In this document: piece by piece, positions 26,542 through 35,243 of the stretch
How positions within the stretch are numbered: the stretch's first letter is position 1
How the letters are laid out: every line of letters starts with the position of its first letter
DNA from: Duganella sp. OV510
GTDB lineage: Bacteria; Pseudomonadota; Gammaproteobacteria; Burkholderiales; Burkholderiaceae_D
NCBI RefSeq assembly: GCF_900100205.1
Contig: NZ_FNEQ01000005.1
Span: 124,001 to 188,000 of the forward strand
DNA: 64,000 nt
Direction of reading: 5' to 3'
Program-made: the position numbers and the translations under genes
The notes under the pieces: model-generated
Databases searched by the model: none
What the model saw: the letters and a program-made list of their open reading frames with translations, nothing else
What the model was told of the DNA's origin: nothing

Positions 26542-27954
26542 TCAGATGGTTTTCGAATAACGCGCTGGCTGCGGTCCTTCCTGCTTGGGCGCGTTAAGGT
26601 AGTTATCAAACGCCATGCAGATGTTCCGTATCATGAGGCGTCCGCGCATCTTCACTTTGATACCGCTGCTGTCTTCGCACAGCAGGCCCTCATCCTCCAG
26701 CGGCCGCAGGCGGGCCAGGTCCTCGGCGAAGTATTCCTGCGGCGTGACGCCTTGCGGCAGCGGCAGCCCGTCGTAATCAAGCACGAAATCGCACATCAGG
26801 CGGCCGATCACCGTGCGGCGCAGCACATCGTCTTCATTCAATGTGATGCCGCGCACGATCGGCAGTTCGCCGGCGTCCAGCCGTTCGTAGTAGGCGCTCA
26901 GCACCTTCTCGTTCTGGCTGTAGCTGTTACCGACAGCGCTGATGGCCGACACGCCCAGCGCCACCATCGGCGCATCCGCGTGGGTGGAATAACCCTGGAA
27001 GTTACGTTGCAGCTTGCCTTCGCGCTGGCTGCGCGCCAGGTCGTCCTCCGGCAGGGCGAAATGGTCCATGCCGATATAGACGTAGCCGGCTGCCGTCAGC
27101 CGCTCGATACACAGGCCGAGCATGGCCAGCTTGGCTTCCGGATCGGGCAATTCCTCGCTCTTGATCAGGCGCTGCGCCTTGAACAGTTGCGGCATGTGGG
27201 CATAGTTGTAGACGGCGATGCGGTCGGGACGCGCGGCCACCACCTTGTCCAGCGTCGGGCCGAAGCTTTCCACGCTTTGCAGCGGCAGACCATAGATCAG
27301 GTCCACGCTGATCGAACGGAAGCCGCTGGTGCGGGCGGCCTTCAGGACGTCCATCGTCTGTTCATATGACTGGATGCGATTGACGGCCTTCTGCACCGCC
27401 GGGTCGAAATCCTGGATGCCCAGGCTGATGCGGTTGAAACCCTGGCGGCGCAAGATGGCGATGCGCTCCGGCGTGACCGTGCGCGGATCGACTTCGATCG
27501 AGAACTCGCCAACCTCGTCCGGCGCGAAATCGAAGTAGGCGCGCAACTGGCCAAGCAGCCCGTCCATCTGCGCGTCGCTCAAATAGGTTGGCGTGCCGCC
27601 GCCAAAGTGCAGCTGATCGACCTTGCGGCGTTCTCCCAGCACCTCCGCCTGCAGCGCCATCTCGCGCGACAGGTAGCTCAGGTATTCGGCGGACTTGGTC
27701 TTGTCCTGCGTGATGATCTTGTTGCAGCCGCAGTAGTAGCACAGCGATTCGCAGAACGGAATGTGCACGTACAGCGAAAACGGTGCACGCTCGCCCAGCC
27801 CGTCCAGCCGCGCGACGGCGGCGCGGTACTGTTCCGCGCCAAAGTCGCCGCTGAAACGGTCGGCGGTCGGGTAAGACGTATAACGTGGCCCCATCTGGTT
27901 CAGTTTGCGCACCAGCGCGGCGTCAAATTCGACGGATGGGATCAGCGGTATCAT
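26542..27954 (-). CDS. hemN: oxygen-independent coproporphyrinogen III oxidase
   Basis: A 470-residue radical SAM enzyme converting coproporphyrinogen III to protoporphyrinogen IX without oxygen. The cluster motif is CESLCYYCGC (Cys68, Cys72, Cys75, plus Cys77), the extended form that separates true HemN from HemW. The N-terminal PRYTSYPTADRF block is also typical. It sits between narK2 and the Dnr-like regulator, supplying heme for NarI, NirK cytochrome domain and NO reductase during anaerobic growth. Confidence 0.95.
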   Translation of the reverse strand: MIPLIPSVEFDAALVRKLNQMGPRYTSYPTADRFSGDFGAEQYRAAVARLDGLGERAPFSLYVHIPFCESLCYYCGCNKIITQDKTKSAEYLSYLSREMALQAEVLGERRKVDQLHFGGGTPTYLSDAQMDGLLGQLRAYFDFAPDEVGEFSIEVDPRTVTPERIAILRRQGFNRISLGIQDFDPAVQKAVNRIQSYEQTMDVLKAARTSGFRSISVDLIYGLPLQSVESFGPTLDKVVAARPDRIAVYNYAHMPQLFKAQRLIKSEELPDPEAKLAMLGLCIERLTAAGYVYIGMDHFALPEDDLARSQREGKLQRNFQGYSTHADAPMVALGVSAISAVGNSYSQNEKVLSAYYERLDAGELPIVRGITLNEDDVLRRTVIGRLMCDFVLDYDGLPLPQGVTPQEYFAEDLARLRPLEDEGLLCEDSSGIKVKMRGRLMIRNICMAFDNYLNAPKQEGPQPARYSKTI

Positions 27955-27967
27955 GATATTTCTCCAG

Positions 27968-29356
27968 TTAGCACGGCATGGCCGCGTTTTTTCGGGCGTA
28001 GCACCACCAGGTAATGGCGATGCAGCTGGCGTAGAAGGCGATGAAGGCCCACAGTGCGGCGTCCACGCTGCCGGTCAGGGCAATCGAGGTGCCATAGCTT
28101 TTCGGGATGAAGAAGGCGCCGTACGCCGCCACCGCCGAAGTGAAGCCCAGGACTGCGGCGCTTTCCTTGTTGGCATCGACGACCGCCTGTTGTTTCACCG
28201 CTTCCGGCTGACCGGCCGCCGCGCGTTGGCGCTCGGTCATGAAGATGATCGGAATCATGCGGAAGGTCGAAGCGTTACCGATGCCGGTACCGGCAAACAG
28301 CGCCATGAACATCCAGAAGAAGCCGTTAAAATTGCCGGCAGCTTCGCCATGCGGCAGGAACATGATGACGCCGTACACGGCAGCGATCATGCCGAAAAAG
28401 GTCCACAAGGTCACGCGCGCGCCACCCAGCTTGTCGGCGATGACGCCGCCCGCGACGCGGAACAAGGCGCCCACCAGCGGGCCAAGGAAGGCAAACTTCA
28501 GCGCGTTCACATCAGGGAACTGGGTCTTGATCAGCAGCGGGAACGCGGCCGAATAACCGATGAAGGAACCGAAAGTGCCGGTGTACAGCCAGCACATCAG
28601 CCAATTATGCTTGCGCTTGAAGATCACTGCCTGATCGGCAAAGGAAGCCTTGGCCGAGGCCAGGTCATTCATGCCAAACCATGCCAGCAGGCTGCTGACC
28701 ACAATGAACGGCACCCAGATAAAACCGGCGTTCTGCAGCCACAGCGTGCTGCTGGCGCCCGCCTTGACGGCGATTTGTGGTTCGCCACCGACAGCGCCGA
28801 ACACGCCGGCGGTAATCACCAGCGGCACCACGAACTGCACCACCGACACACCCAGGTTGCCCAGACCAGCATTCATGCCGAGCGCGTAACCCTTCTGCGC
28901 TTTCGGGAAGAAAAAGCTGATGTTGGCCATCGATGAAGCGAAGTTACCGCCACCAAAGCCGCACAGCAGCGCCAGGACCAGCATGGTCGGATAGCCGGTG
29001 TTGATGTCCTGTACGGCGAAGCCGATGCCAATTGCGGGAATCAGCAGCGAAGCGGTCGAAATCGTCGTCCATTTGCGGCCGCCGAAGATTGGCACCATGA
29101 ACGAGTAGAAGATGCGCAGCGTGGCGCCGGACAGGCCGGGCAACGCGGTCAGCCAGAACAGCTGGTTGGTGCTGTATTTAAAGCCGATGGCCGGCAGGTT
29201 GACCACCACCACGCTCCACACCATCCAGATCGCGAAGGCCAGCGCCAGCGCGGGAATCGAGATCCACAGGTTGCGGTTGGCGGTGGACTTGCCGCCGCTG
29301 CCCCAGAACGCGGAGCTTTCTGGCTCCCACGTGTTAATCATGTACTTGCTGCTCAT
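27968..29356 (-). CDS. narK2: nitrate/nitrite transporter, NarK2 type
   Basis: A 462-residue MFS transporter with twelve TM helices. Both nitrate signature motifs are present: GFGGGNFASSMANISFFFP in TM5 and GTGIGNASTFRMIPIIF in TM11. It has the longer N-terminal part typical of the NarK2/NarK-of-E. coli type, usually regarded as nitrate/nitrite exchange. It follows narK1 by 10 bp, giving the well-known narK1K2 pair of denitrifiers. Confidence 0.92.
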   Translation of the reverse strand: MSSKYMINTWEPESSAFWGSGGKSTANRNLWISIPALALAFAIWMVWSVVVVNLPAIGFKYSTNQLFWLTALPGLSGATLRIFYSFMVPIFGGRKWTTISTASLLIPAIGIGFAVQDINTGYPTMLVLALLCGFGGGNFASSMANISFFFPKAQKGYALGMNAGLGNLGVSVVQFVVPLVITAGVFGAVGGEPQIAVKAGASSTLWLQNAGFIWVPFIVVSSLLAWFGMNDLASAKASFADQAVIFKRKHNWLMCWLYTGTFGSFIGYSAAFPLLIKTQFPDVNALKFAFLGPLVGALFRVAGGVIADKLGGARVTLWTFFGMIAAVYGVIMFLPHGEAAGNFNGFFWMFMALFAGTGIGNASTFRMIPIIFMTERQRAAAGQPEAVKQQAVVDANKESAAVLGFTSAVAAYGAFFIPKSYGTSIALTGSVDAALWAFIAFYASCIAITWWCYARKNAAMPC

Positions 29357-29366
29357 AGGATTCTCC

Positions 29367-30587
29367 TTATTTGGTCGATTGTGGGCGGAACGAGTAGTGC
29401 ATCCACACCAGCGATACGCATACGGTGCCGTACAACAGCATGAAGGCGCTGGAGCGGATGCCGGTCAGGTCGAGCAAGGCGCCGAACATGATCGGCAGCA
29501 CGAAGCCACCCAGGCCGCCCGCCAGGCCAACCACACCCGATACGGCGCCGATGTTGTCGCTGAAATCGTCGGCGATGAATTTGAACACCGAGGCCTTGCC
29601 GACCGCCATGGCGGTACCGACGACGAACAACAAGCCGGTGAACATCCACGGCGACAGCGCCAGGTCCAGGTGCAGCGGGCCGCTCGTGGTCTGGATAATC
29701 ATCGAGGTCTGTGGGTAGGACAGCAGGAAAAAGCACACCCAGCACACCCACATCACCCACCAGGTGACCTTGTAGGCGCCGTGGCGATCGGAGATCCAGC
29801 CACCGACCGCGCGCAGCACGCCACCCGGCAGCGAGAAGCAGGCAGCCAGCAGGGCGGCCAGGCGGAGGTCAAAGCCGTATTCGCCGACATAGTATTTGGT
29901 CATCCACAGCGCCAGGCCGACATAGCCGCCGAACACCACCGAGTAATACTGGCAGTAGCGCCATACGCGGCGGTCCTTCAGCACCTTCAGCTGCTCGCTG
30001 AACGACACGGCGGAACTGGTCTGGTGTGATGGGTCGGTGGCCGAGAACACCCAGAACAGCAGCGCTGTCACCAGCATGGCGACCGCATACACGGTAGGCA
30101 GTGCTTGCCAGCCCCAGGCCGCAATGATGGCCGGCGCAACGAACTTGGTCAGCGCCGAACCGGAATTACCGGCGCCGAAGATACCCATGGCAAGGCCGCG
30201 GCGCTCCTTGGCGAACCAGCGCGCCACATACGGCGTACCGACCGAGAACGAACCGCCAGCCAGTCCGACGAACAGGCCGAGCACCAGGAACTGCCAGTAT
30301 TCGGTGGCATGGCCGATCAGCGCAATCGCCGGTACTGTCGCCAGCATCAGCAGGAAGAAGACGATGCGGCCACCATATTTGTCGCACCAGATGCCCAGCG
30401 GGACACGCACCAGCGACCCGCTCAGCACCGGCATCGCGGCCAGCAGCCCGAATTCGGTTTCGTTCAGCCCCAGCATCTTCTTGATCGGGATGCCCAGCAC
30501 GGCGAACATCATCCAGATCGCGAAGCAGATCGTGAACGCGAAAGTACTACTCACCAGCACCGCAGTTGCCTTGTTATTGTTTGACAC
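29367..30587 (-). CDS. narK1: nitrate transporter, NarK1 type
   Basis: A 406-residue MFS protein with twelve TM helices, a shorter N-terminus and nitrate signatures GLAGGSFSVGTPYVARWF and AVGKASVFKFIADDF. NarK1-type proteins are thought to act as nitrate/proton symporters that start uptake. I chose the GTG at 30587 because SD AGGAGAGG lies just upstream; the ATG further upstream has no such support. It heads the narK1-narK2-hemN-dnr-carbonic anhydrase unit. Confidence 0.9.
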   Translation of the reverse strand: MSNNNKATAVLVSSTFAFTICFAIWMMFAVLGIPIKKMLGLNETEFGLLAAMPVLSGSLVRVPLGIWCDKYGGRIVFFLLMLATVPAIALIGHATEYWQFLVLGLFVGLAGGSFSVGTPYVARWFAKERRGLAMGIFGAGNSGSALTKFVAPAIIAAWGWQALPTVYAVAMLVTALLFWVFSATDPSHQTSSAVSFSEQLKVLKDRRVWRYCQYYSVVFGGYVGLALWMTKYYVGEYGFDLRLAALLAACFSLPGGVLRAVGGWISDRHGAYKVTWWVMWVCWVCFFLLSYPQTSMIIQTTSGPLHLDLALSPWMFTGLLFVVGTAMAVGKASVFKFIADDFSDNIGAVSGVVGLAGGLGGFVLPIMFGALLDLTGIRSSAFMLLYGTVCVSLVWMHYSFRPQSTK

Positions 30588-30670
30588 TTTGCCTCTCCTG
30601 ATTACACATGGGGATGACATCAGGGTACGCTGCGGCGCACCAATCGACTATCGGCATGACGTATATCCCG

Positions 30671-30690
30671 CCTAGGTCGAAAGGACTAGG
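30671..30690 (-). promoter_or_regulatory. palindrome upstream of narK1, related to the one before narG
   Basis: On the minus strand CCTAGTCCTTTCGACCTAGG shares CTAGTCCTTT, then GAC and TAG, with the narG element at 24097-24114. It overlaps the last codons and stop of nsrR and is centred about 93 bp from the narK1 start. No T-run follows, so a terminator is unlikely. Confidence 0.4.
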
Positions 30691-31085
30691 TCCGCCAGGG
30701 TGACCGCGTCCAGCGTGGCTAAAAATGCATCGGTGGCCTTGCCTAGCACGTCTTCCACGCGGCAGTGGCCCGCATAGCGGCAGGTGGCGTGCTCGGTATC
30801 GAAGCAGTCGGCCATGTAGAAATCCGGCTCGCTGTCACGCACTACCTGACCGACGCAGATTTCGCAAGCGGGCCGCGCCAGCGCAATGCCGCCATTCCGT
30901 CCACGCACTGTGCGGATCACGCCACTAAGGCCCAGCCGGTACACCACCTTGGTCAGATGGTGTTGCGAGATGCCGTGCGCCGCCGCGATTTCCGCCACGG
31001 TGGACAGGCGTGCCTGCTGGCCCGCCAGATAAATCAGCGTGCGCAATGTGTAGTCGGTGAAGGTGGTTAAACGCATGACAGCCAT
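30672..31085 (-). CDS. nsrR: NO-sensing Rrf2-family repressor NsrR
   Basis: A 137-residue Rrf2 protein: winged HTH (MRLTTFTDYTLRTLIYLA, then HGISQHHLTKVVYRL) and the cluster loop with Cys in ADCFDTEHATCRYAGHC (three cysteines), as needed for an iron-sulfur cluster that reacts with NO. It lies between narK1 and the divergent NO reductase gene. SD GGAG is 11 bp before the ATG at 31085; 31076 is the alternative start. A near-consensus NsrR operator exists before the AOX gene at 50165. Confidence 0.9.
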   Translation of the reverse strand: MAVMRLTTFTDYTLRTLIYLAGQQARLSTVAEIAAAHGISQHHLTKVVYRLGLSGVIRTVRGRNGGIALARPACEICVGQVVRDSEPDFYMADCFDTEHATCRYAGHCRVEDVLGKATDAFLATLDAVTLADLVLST

Positions 31086-31111
31086 TATTCACGGCGCTCC
31101 GTACGACTGGC

Positions 31112-31125
31112 ATAACCCAGATCAA
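31112..31125. promoter_or_regulatory. FNR/Dnr-like box between nsrR and norB
   Basis: ATAACCCAGATCAA has a perfect right half, ATCAA, followed by GAAAT, and the same left half ATAAC as the nnrS box. It is 93 bp before norB. A TATACC element lies about 20 bp downstream (31144-31149) and could be its -10. It is also 27 bp from nsrR. Confidence 0.6.
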
Positions 31126-31217
31126 GAAATAACAACTATTTTCTATACCGCTTTAAAACACACGCCTAGAATTCGGGCTGTCGATCCTGACAAGCTCAAA
31201 TAAAAAGGAACCATGCC

Positions 31218-33485
31218 ATGCACGCCACACGCAAGCTCTGGACCTGGCTAGCCGTTATCTGTGTACTCTCCTTCGCCGTTCTGGGTTGGGTGGGCGCGCA
31301 GATCTACCAGACCGCGCCCCCAATCCCCAAACAAGTCATCAGCGCCGATAACCAGGTACTCTTCAGCGAAGGCCAGGTCGATCGCGGCCAGCAGGCCTGG
31401 CTCTCGGCCGGCGGCCAGCAGCTCGGTTCCGTCTGGGGCCACGGCAGCTACCTGGCGCCCGACTGGTCGGCCGACTGGCTGCACCGCGAAGCGCTGGAAC
31501 TGCGCCAGATCTGGGCCCAGCGCGATCATGGCGCCAACTTCGATGATCTGAACAAGTCGCAGCAGGCCGCGCTGAACGCACGCCTGAAGGAAGAAATGCG
31601 CCGCAATACCTATGACGCCAGCACTGGCGCCATTACGTTGTCGGCCGACCGCGCTGCCGCAGTGCGCGCCGTCGCCAAGCACTACACCGATTTGTTCGGC
31701 GACGCAAAAAGCCTGGACCAACTGCGTGAACAATATGCGATGACCGCCAACTCCGTGCCGGATGCGGACGACCTGCGCGCACTGCCTGCGTTTATCTTCT
31801 GGTCGTCGTGGGCCGCAGTTGCCGACCGTCCAGGTGAAACGGACTTGAGCTACACCAGCAACTGGCCACATGAGCCGCTGATCGACAACCGCCCAACTGC
31901 GGAAGCCGGCATCTGGTCGATCGCCAGCGTGATCCTGATGATCGGCGCCATCGCCGCCATGGTCATGGCCCACTCGGCCGCCAAGGAGGAAGAAGATCCT
32001 GAACCACCAAAGGCTGATCCGCTGTTCAGCCTCAAAGCCACGCCATCGATGCGGGCGACCAAGAAGTACTTCTTCGTGGTGATCGGCCTGATCCTGGCGC
32101 AAGTCGGCATGGGCGTCATCACCGCGCACTACGCGGTGGAGGGCAACAGCTTCTTCGGCTACCCGCTGGCGGAAATCCTGCCGTTCGTGGTCAGCCGCAC
32201 CATCCACACCCAGTTCGCCGTGCTGTGGATCGCCACCGCCTGGCTGGCCACCGGCCTGTATATCGCGCCAGCCATCTCGGGCCATGAGCCACGCTTCCAG
32301 AAACTGGGCGTGAATGTGCTGTTCTACGCGCTGCTGTTTATCGTGGTCGGTTCGACCGCCATGGGCTGGCTCGGTACCCTGCAACACAAAGGCACCGCCT
32401 TCGCCTTCTGGCTGGGTAACCAGGGCCTGGAGTTCACCAGCATGGGGCGCATCTGGCAAATCCTGCTGTTCGTCGGCCTGCTGTTCTGGGTCACGCTGCT
32501 GGGCCGCGCACTGTGGCCTGCGCTGAAAAACCCATCGTCCAGCCGTGGCCTGATCGTCATGGTGTTCCTGTCGGCGCTGTGCATCGGCGGCTTCTACGCC
32601 ACCTCGCTGACCTGGGGCCGTCATAGCCACTACTCGATGATCGAATACTGGCGCTGGTGGCTGGTCCACCTGTGGGTGGAAGGCTTCTTCGAGGTGTTTG
32701 CCACCGCCGTCATCGCGCTGCTGTTCACCCGTCTGGGCCTGATCCGCGCCGCTACCGCCAACAACGCCATCGTGCTGGAGACCATTGTGTTCCTGTTCGG
32801 CGGCATCCTGGGCACGCTGCACCACCTGTACTTCACTGGTACGCCTACCTTCGTCATCGCCATTGGCGCCATGTTCTCGGCGCTGGAAGTGGTGCCGCTG
32901 TCGCTGATCGGCATCGAGGCATGGCGCAATTACCAGCGCTCGAAGGCTGCACCGTGGGTCAGCAGCTACCGCTGGTCGATCCTGTGCTTCATCGCCGTCG
33001 GCTTCTGGAACACCGTGGGCGCCGGCCTGCTGGGCTTCTCGATCAACACCCCGATCGCGCTGTACTACATGCAGGGCCTGAACATGACCGCAGCCCACGG
33101 CCACGCCGCGCTGTTTGGTGTGTACGGCATGCTGGGCATCGGCCTGCTGCTGTTCTGCCTGCGCGGTCTCTCCAGCCGCCTGGCCTGGTCCGACGCCCTG
33201 CTGCGCCCGATGTTCTGGTGCCTGAACATCGGCCTGGCGATGATGGTGTTCATCTCGCTGGTCCCTGCCGGCATCTACCAGGCCTGGGGCAGCATCACCC
33301 ACGGCATGTGGTTCGCCCGCTCGCCTGAACTGATCCACTCCAAGTTCATGGAAACGCTGGTCTGGATGCGCGTTCCTGGCGACGTGGTATTCGCGGTCGG
33401 CACACTGTTCCTGGCGCTGTTTGCCTGGCGCCTGATGGTGGCGCGCAAGGAAAGCAGTCCTGCCACGGTTGCAGATCACGCTTGA
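31218..33485 (+). CDS. norZ: quinol-dependent nitric oxide reductase (qNor)
   Basis: A 755-residue single-chain enzyme reducing two NO to N2O with quinol electrons. The N-terminal extension (residues ~1-270) carries a periplasmic cytochrome-c-like fold without heme motif, typical of qNor. The catalytic part has the histidines of the heme-copper superfamily (SRTIHTQFAVLW, WWLVHLWVEGFFE, LHHLYFTG, GHAALFGVYG) and the non-heme iron glutamates. SD AAGGA precedes the ATG. It is divergent from nsrR and followed by a strong terminator. The alternative symbol is norB. Confidence 0.95.
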   Translation: MHATRKLWTWLAVICVLSFAVLGWVGAQIYQTAPPIPKQVISADNQVLFSEGQVDRGQQAWLSAGGQQLGSVWGHGSYLAPDWSADWLHREALELRQIWAQRDHGANFDDLNKSQQAALNARLKEEMRRNTYDASTGAITLSADRAAAVRAVAKHYTDLFGDAKSLDQLREQYAMTANSVPDADDLRALPAFIFWSSWAAVADRPGETDLSYTSNWPHEPLIDNRPTAEAGIWSIASVILMIGAIAAMVMAHSAAKEEEDPEPPKADPLFSLKATPSMRATKKYFFVVIGLILAQVGMGVITAHYAVEGNSFFGYPLAEILPFVVSRTIHTQFAVLWIATAWLATGLYIAPAISGHEPRFQKLGVNVLFYALLFIVVGSTAMGWLGTLQHKGTAFAFWLGNQGLEFTSMGRIWQILLFVGLLFWVTLLGRALWPALKNPSSSRGLIVMVFLSALCIGGFYATSLTWGRHSHYSMIEYWRWWLVHLWVEGFFEVFATAVIALLFTRLGLIRAATANNAIVLETIVFLFGGILGTLHHLYFTGTPTFVIAIGAMFSALEVVPLSLIGIEAWRNYQRSKAAPWVSSYRWSILCFIAVGFWNTVGAGLLGFSINTPIALYYMQGLNMTAAHGHAALFGVYGMLGIGLLLFCLRGLSSRLAWSDALLRPMFWCLNIGLAMMVFISLVPAGIYQAWGSITHGMWFARSPELIHSKFMETLVWMRVPGDVVFAVGTLFLALFAWRLMVARKESSPATVADHA

Positions 33486-33490
33486 TTTTC

Positions 33491-33516
33491 AAGGCGGCCT
33501 CGGGGCCGCCTTTTTT
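33491..33516 (+). terminator. rho-independent terminator after qNor gene
   Basis: A perfect 9-bp stem AAGGCGGCC / GGCCGCCTT with tetraloop TCGG is followed by a T-run. It separates the NO reductase gene from the DUF2249-nirK group, whose first ATG lies only 18 bp further on. Confidence 0.92.
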
Positions 33517-33534
33517 CTGATGAGGAGTTCTGAA

Positions 33535-33813
33535 ATGCCCCACGATTGTTCAACGCCCACCGCCCAGGCAGGCGTCTATCCATTCGACGCGCGTGGTGTC
33601 GCCAAGCGCTTCCGCCATGCCGCCATCTTCGGCGCGCTGGAAGCCCTGCATCCCGGTGAAACCATGCGCTTCTGTAACGACCATGATCCGCTGCCTTTAC
33701 TTGCGCAGATCCAGCATCGCTATGGCCCCTACTTCCGCGCTACCTATATTTCACGCACGGTCGGACAGGTCATTATCGATTTCCTCGCAGTTGAGGAAGA
33801 CACACCGCAGTAA
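33535..33813 (+). CDS. DUF2249 domain protein
   Basis: A 92-residue protein with the DUF2249 core (FGALEALHPGETMRFCNDHDPLPLLAQIQ). DUF2249 proteins resemble the TusA-like fold and are common near denitrification and hemerythrin genes. SD AGGAG is well placed; the longer upstream frame crosses the terminator and is rejected. It precedes nirK by 30 bp. A second DUF2249 gene occurs at 42835. The biochemical role is not known to me. Confidence 0.85.
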   Translation: MPHDCSTPTAQAGVYPFDARGVAKRFRHAAIFGALEALHPGETMRFCNDHDPLPLLAQIQHRYGPYFRATYISRTVGQVIIDFLAVEEDTPQ

Positions 33814-33843
33814 AACACCAACAACAACCAGAAGGTGATTGAG

Positions 33844-35241
33844 ATGAAAACGCAATTCAAGCTTGCCGCCGCCAGCCTTACCGCTGCGCTGCTCGTCGTA
33901 TCCCAAAGCTACGCCGCTCCAGAACTTCCCGTCATCACACAGGAATTGGTAGCACCTCCGCTGATGCCGCCTCAGATAACCCGCAAGATGCCTGCCAAGG
34001 TGGTAGTCAATTTGACTGTGGAGGAGGTCGAGCGCGAAATTGCGCCGGGGACGAAATACACCTTCTGGACTTTTGGCGGCACGGTGCCGGGCAAGATGAT
34101 CCGCGTGCGCGAAGGCGACACGGTTGAGCTGAACCTGCAGAACCTGCCAGACAACAAACTGCCGCACAATATCGACCTGCACGCGGTGACAGGTCCCGGC
34201 GGCGGCGCCGCACAGACGCTGATCGCACCGGGCAATGAGGCCAGCTTCACGTTCAAGGCCTTGAATCCTGGCCTGTATGTGTACCACTGCGCCACAGCGC
34301 CGGTCGGCATGCACGTGGCGAACGGCATGTACGGCATGATCCTGGTCGAGCCGAAGGAAGGCATGTCCAAGGTCGACAAGGAATACTACGTGATGCAGGG
34401 TGACTTCTACACCACTGGCGCCTACCGCGCGCCTGGCCTGCAAGCCTTCGATCAGCAAAAGGCCATCGATGAGAAGCCGACCTATGTGCTGTTCAACGGT
34501 AAGGACGGCGCGCTGACCGGTGCCAATGCGCTGACCGCCAAGACCAACGAGAAAGTGCGCATGTTCTTCGGCGTGGGCGGACCGAACATCACGTCAAGCT
34601 TCCACATCATCGGCGCGATCTTCGACAAGGTGTATTTCGAGGGCGGCACCAGGTTCCAGGAACAGGTGCAGACCACGATGGTGCCGGCCGGCGGTTCGGC
34701 CATCGTCGAGTTCACGCCTAAAGTACCGGGCAACCTGACGCTGGTGGACCACTCGCTGACCCGTGCCTTCAACAAGGGCGCAATCGGCCTGCTGTCGGTC
34801 AGCGGACCTGACAACTACAGCATCTACGGCAAAGGCATCAAGAAACCGCTGGCTGGCGCCAAAGCTGCCGCTGCACCGGCCAAAGCACCTGCGCCGATGG
34901 TGCCGGTGGTCGCCGGTGAACAGGTGCGTGGCAAGGCGGTCTACGACAACACCTGCGCGGTCTGCCATCAGGACAAGGGACAGGGTGTGGCCGGCGTCTT
35001 CCCGCCGCTGGCGAAGTCGGACTTCTTCAAGGAGCGTCCTTATGAAATGGCGCACATCGTGCTGCATGGCCGCACTGGCGAAATCGTCGTCAACGGCGAG
35101 CATTACAACGGCGTGATGCCGCCGCAGGAGCTCAATGACGAAGACGTGGCCGCAGTCATCAACTATGTCAGCGTTGCCATGAACGATGGCAAGCCGGTGG
35201 TCACGCCTACCCAGGTGGCGGAAATGCGTAAAGCGAGGTAA
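33844..35241 (+). CDS. nirK: copper nitrite reductase with C-terminal cytochrome c domain
   Basis: A 465-residue exported enzyme reducing nitrite to NO. A signal peptide ends near SQSYA. Cupredoxin domain 1 gives type-1 copper ligands His108, Cys149, His157, Met162 and type-2 ligands His113 and His148, with catalytic Asp111; a third type-2 His lies in SSFHIIG. After a Pro/Ala linker (~residues 335-352) comes a class I cytochrome c domain with CAVCH. This three-domain form donates electrons internally, as in Ralstonia-type NirK. SD AAGG supports ATG 33844 over an upstream GTG. Confidence 0.95.
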   Translation: MKTQFKLAAASLTAALLVVSQSYAAPELPVITQELVAPPLMPPQITRKMPAKVVVNLTVEEVEREIAPGTKYTFWTFGGTVPGKMIRVREGDTVELNLQNLPDNKLPHNIDLHAVTGPGGGAAQTLIAPGNEASFTFKALNPGLYVYHCATAPVGMHVANGMYGMILVEPKEGMSKVDKEYYVMQGDFYTTGAYRAPGLQAFDQQKAIDEKPTYVLFNGKDGALTGANALTAKTNEKVRMFFGVGGPNITSSFHIIGAIFDKVYFEGGTRFQEQVQTTMVPAGGSAIVEFTPKVPGNLTLVDHSLTRAFNKGAIGLLSVSGPDNYSIYGKGIKKPLAGAKAAAAPAKAPAPMVPVVAGEQVRGKAVYDNTCAVCHQDKGQGVAGVFPPLAKSDFFKERPYEMAHIVLHGRTGEIVVNGEHYNGVMPPQELNDEDVAAVINYVSVAMNDGKPVVTPTQVAEMRKAR

Positions 35242-35243
35242 TC

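Noticed and set aside
31123..31145. NsrR operator in front of norZ
   Set aside because: AGAAA and TTTCT arms are present, but the match to the NsrR consensus is poor compared with the aox site.
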